Origin: Bradyrhizobium sp. NFR13
GTDB lineage: Bacteria; Pseudomonadota; Alphaproteobacteria; Rhizobiales; Xanthobacteraceae
Direction of reading: 5' to 3'
Length of the DNA: 64,000 bases
Assembly: GCF_900114605.1 (NCBI RefSeq)
Contig: NZ_FOTP01000001.1
Span: 992,001-1,056,000 of the forward strand
Numbering within the stretch: position 1 is the stretch's first letter; each line of letters opens with the position of its first letter. Shown here piece after piece: positions 63,347 to 64,000 of this stretch. Below the pieces are notes generated by a model. That model worked only from the letters and a program-made list of their open reading frames with translations, was not told where the DNA came from and did not search any database. Both the position numbers and the translations under genes were made by a program.

Positions 63347-64000
63347 ATGACCGGACGCCATGCATTTCGTGGATTGCAGACGCTCGCCCTGATGCTGACC
63401 GTGACGGCCGGATCGCTTGTCACCGCGCAGGCCGACACCAGGATCAAGATGGTCCTGAACTGGAAGTATGAAGGTCCGCAGGGCATGTTCTTCCTGGCGC
63501 AGGATCGCGGCTACTTCAAAGCTGAAGGCCTCGACGTCAGTTTCGACCAGGGTAACGGCTCTGGTGCGGCGGTGCCGCAGGTCGCCAACGGGGCCTATGA
63601 CATGGGGTTCGGCGACATCAATGCGCTGATCGAACTTGCCGCCAGGAAGCCGGACGAAGCGCCGATCGGCGTCTACCAGATGTACAACCGCCCGCCTTTC
63701 ACCGTGGCCGTGAAAGCCGATAGTCCAATCAAGACCCCCGCCGATTTCGTCGGACGCAAGCTCGGCGGTGCGGCCAACGACGGCGCGCTGAAGCTATTCC
63801 CGGCGCTCTGCGCGGCGACCAAGATCGACTGCAGCAAGGTCGAGGTTACCAACATGCAGCCGAACCTGCGCGAACAGATGCTGATGAAGGATCAGGTCGA
63901 TGGCGTGTTCGGCTACATCACCACCATCCGCTTCAGCGCCAGGCTGATCGGCATCGATCCTGAAAAAGAGATTCGCTTCATCAAGTTCGGGGACTACGGC
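63347..64000 (+). CDS. NMT1/SsuA-like periplasmic substrate-binding protein 2 (partial, runs off window end)
   Basis: The first 218 codons, open to the window edge. It begins MTGRHAFRGLQTLALMLTVT (signal peptide) and shares with the protein at 60631 the blocks GLDVSFDQGNGSG, NGAYDMGFGDINALIELAAR and EQMLMKDQVDGVF. The mature sequences differ substantially (KMVLNWKYEGPQGMFFLAQ versus KFTLDWKIQGLHAWYYWAK), so ligand specificity may have changed. AGGAAC precedes the ATG. The remaining gene, and probably its permease and ATPase, lie downstream of the window. Confidence 0.88.
   Translation, partial: MTGRHAFRGLQTLALMLTVTAGSLVTAQADTRIKMVLNWKYEGPQGMFFLAQDRGYFKAEGLDVSFDQGNGSGAAVPQVANGAYDMGFGDINALIELAARKPDEAPIGVYQMYNRPPFTVAVKADSPIKTPADFVGRKLGGAANDGALKLFPALCAATKIDCSKVEVTNMQPNLREQMLMKDQVDGVFGYITTIRFSARLIGIDPEKEIRFIKFGDYG

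Overview
The window is a chromosomal segment of an alphaproteobacterium, most likely Hyphomicrobiales of the Bradyrhizobium/Rhodopseudomonas/Tardiphaga group (Nitrobacteraceae). This is an inference from high-GC coding, form II coxSLM-type genes, the aromatic-acid gene content, and many short rhizobial-type intergenic palindromes. I see no insertion sequence, prophage, CRISPR array, tRNA or rRNA. Genes are densely packed, and many start codons had to be moved inward from the longest open frame using Shine-Dalgarno sequences.

Layout. 1-5.5 kb: the start of a CoA-transferase subunit (minus strand), then a three-subunit molybdenum hydroxylase of the form II CO-dehydrogenase-like type (coxS-L-M order) and a CaiB/AMACR-type acyl-CoA racemase or transferase. 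5.6-13.7 kb: homogentisate metabolism, with 4-hydroxyphenylpyruvate dioxygenase (hppD), a divergent Lrp regulator, homogentisate dioxygenase (hmgA), a metallo-beta-lactamase-fold protein that has lost metal ligands, a two-component hydroxylase resembling MhaAB (3-hydroxyphenylacetate to homogentisate), its MarR regulator and a lactonase-like hydrolase. Tyrosine/phenylalanine and 3-hydroxyphenylacetate would both converge on homogentisate. The last two steps (maleylacetoacetate isomerase and fumarylacetoacetase) are not visible here.

13.9-22.3 kb: an envelope module made of a secreted caspase-fold protein with TPRs, an OmpA-like protein, an RND pump between two periplasmic adaptors, and a second secreted caspase-fold protein. 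Both caspase-fold proteins have lost the catalytic His and Cys. This is the most unusual part of the window. 22.7-26.2 kb: an unrecognised 583-residue protein, a nuclease-fold protein lacking the usual catalytic Glu, and an LssY-C protein. 26.2-39.3 kb: a serine/alanine-glyoxylate-type aminotransferase, an MFS permease, a PRC-barrel protein, a glycogen-debranching-type glucosidase, an ABC exporter, a GT4 glycosyltransferase, a CPA1 antiporter, an SDR enzyme and a mercuric-reductase-like flavoprotein.

39.4-44 kb: a complete branched-chain-type amino-acid ABC importer (livJ-G-F-H-M order). 44-53 kb: a GST, an MFS permease, a YdeP-type molybdoenzyme, an Old Yellow Enzyme reductase and a second molybdopterin oxidoreductase. 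53-57.8 kb: a GMC oxidoreductase, then dadA and alanine racemase with a divergent Lrp regulator, which is a D/L-alanine catabolic unit. 57.8-64 kb: an ABC-F ATPase, a LysR regulator, and two paralogous NMT1/SsuA-type binding proteins separated by an amidohydrolase. Each binding-protein gene carries a copy of the same upstream element. The second one runs off the window end.
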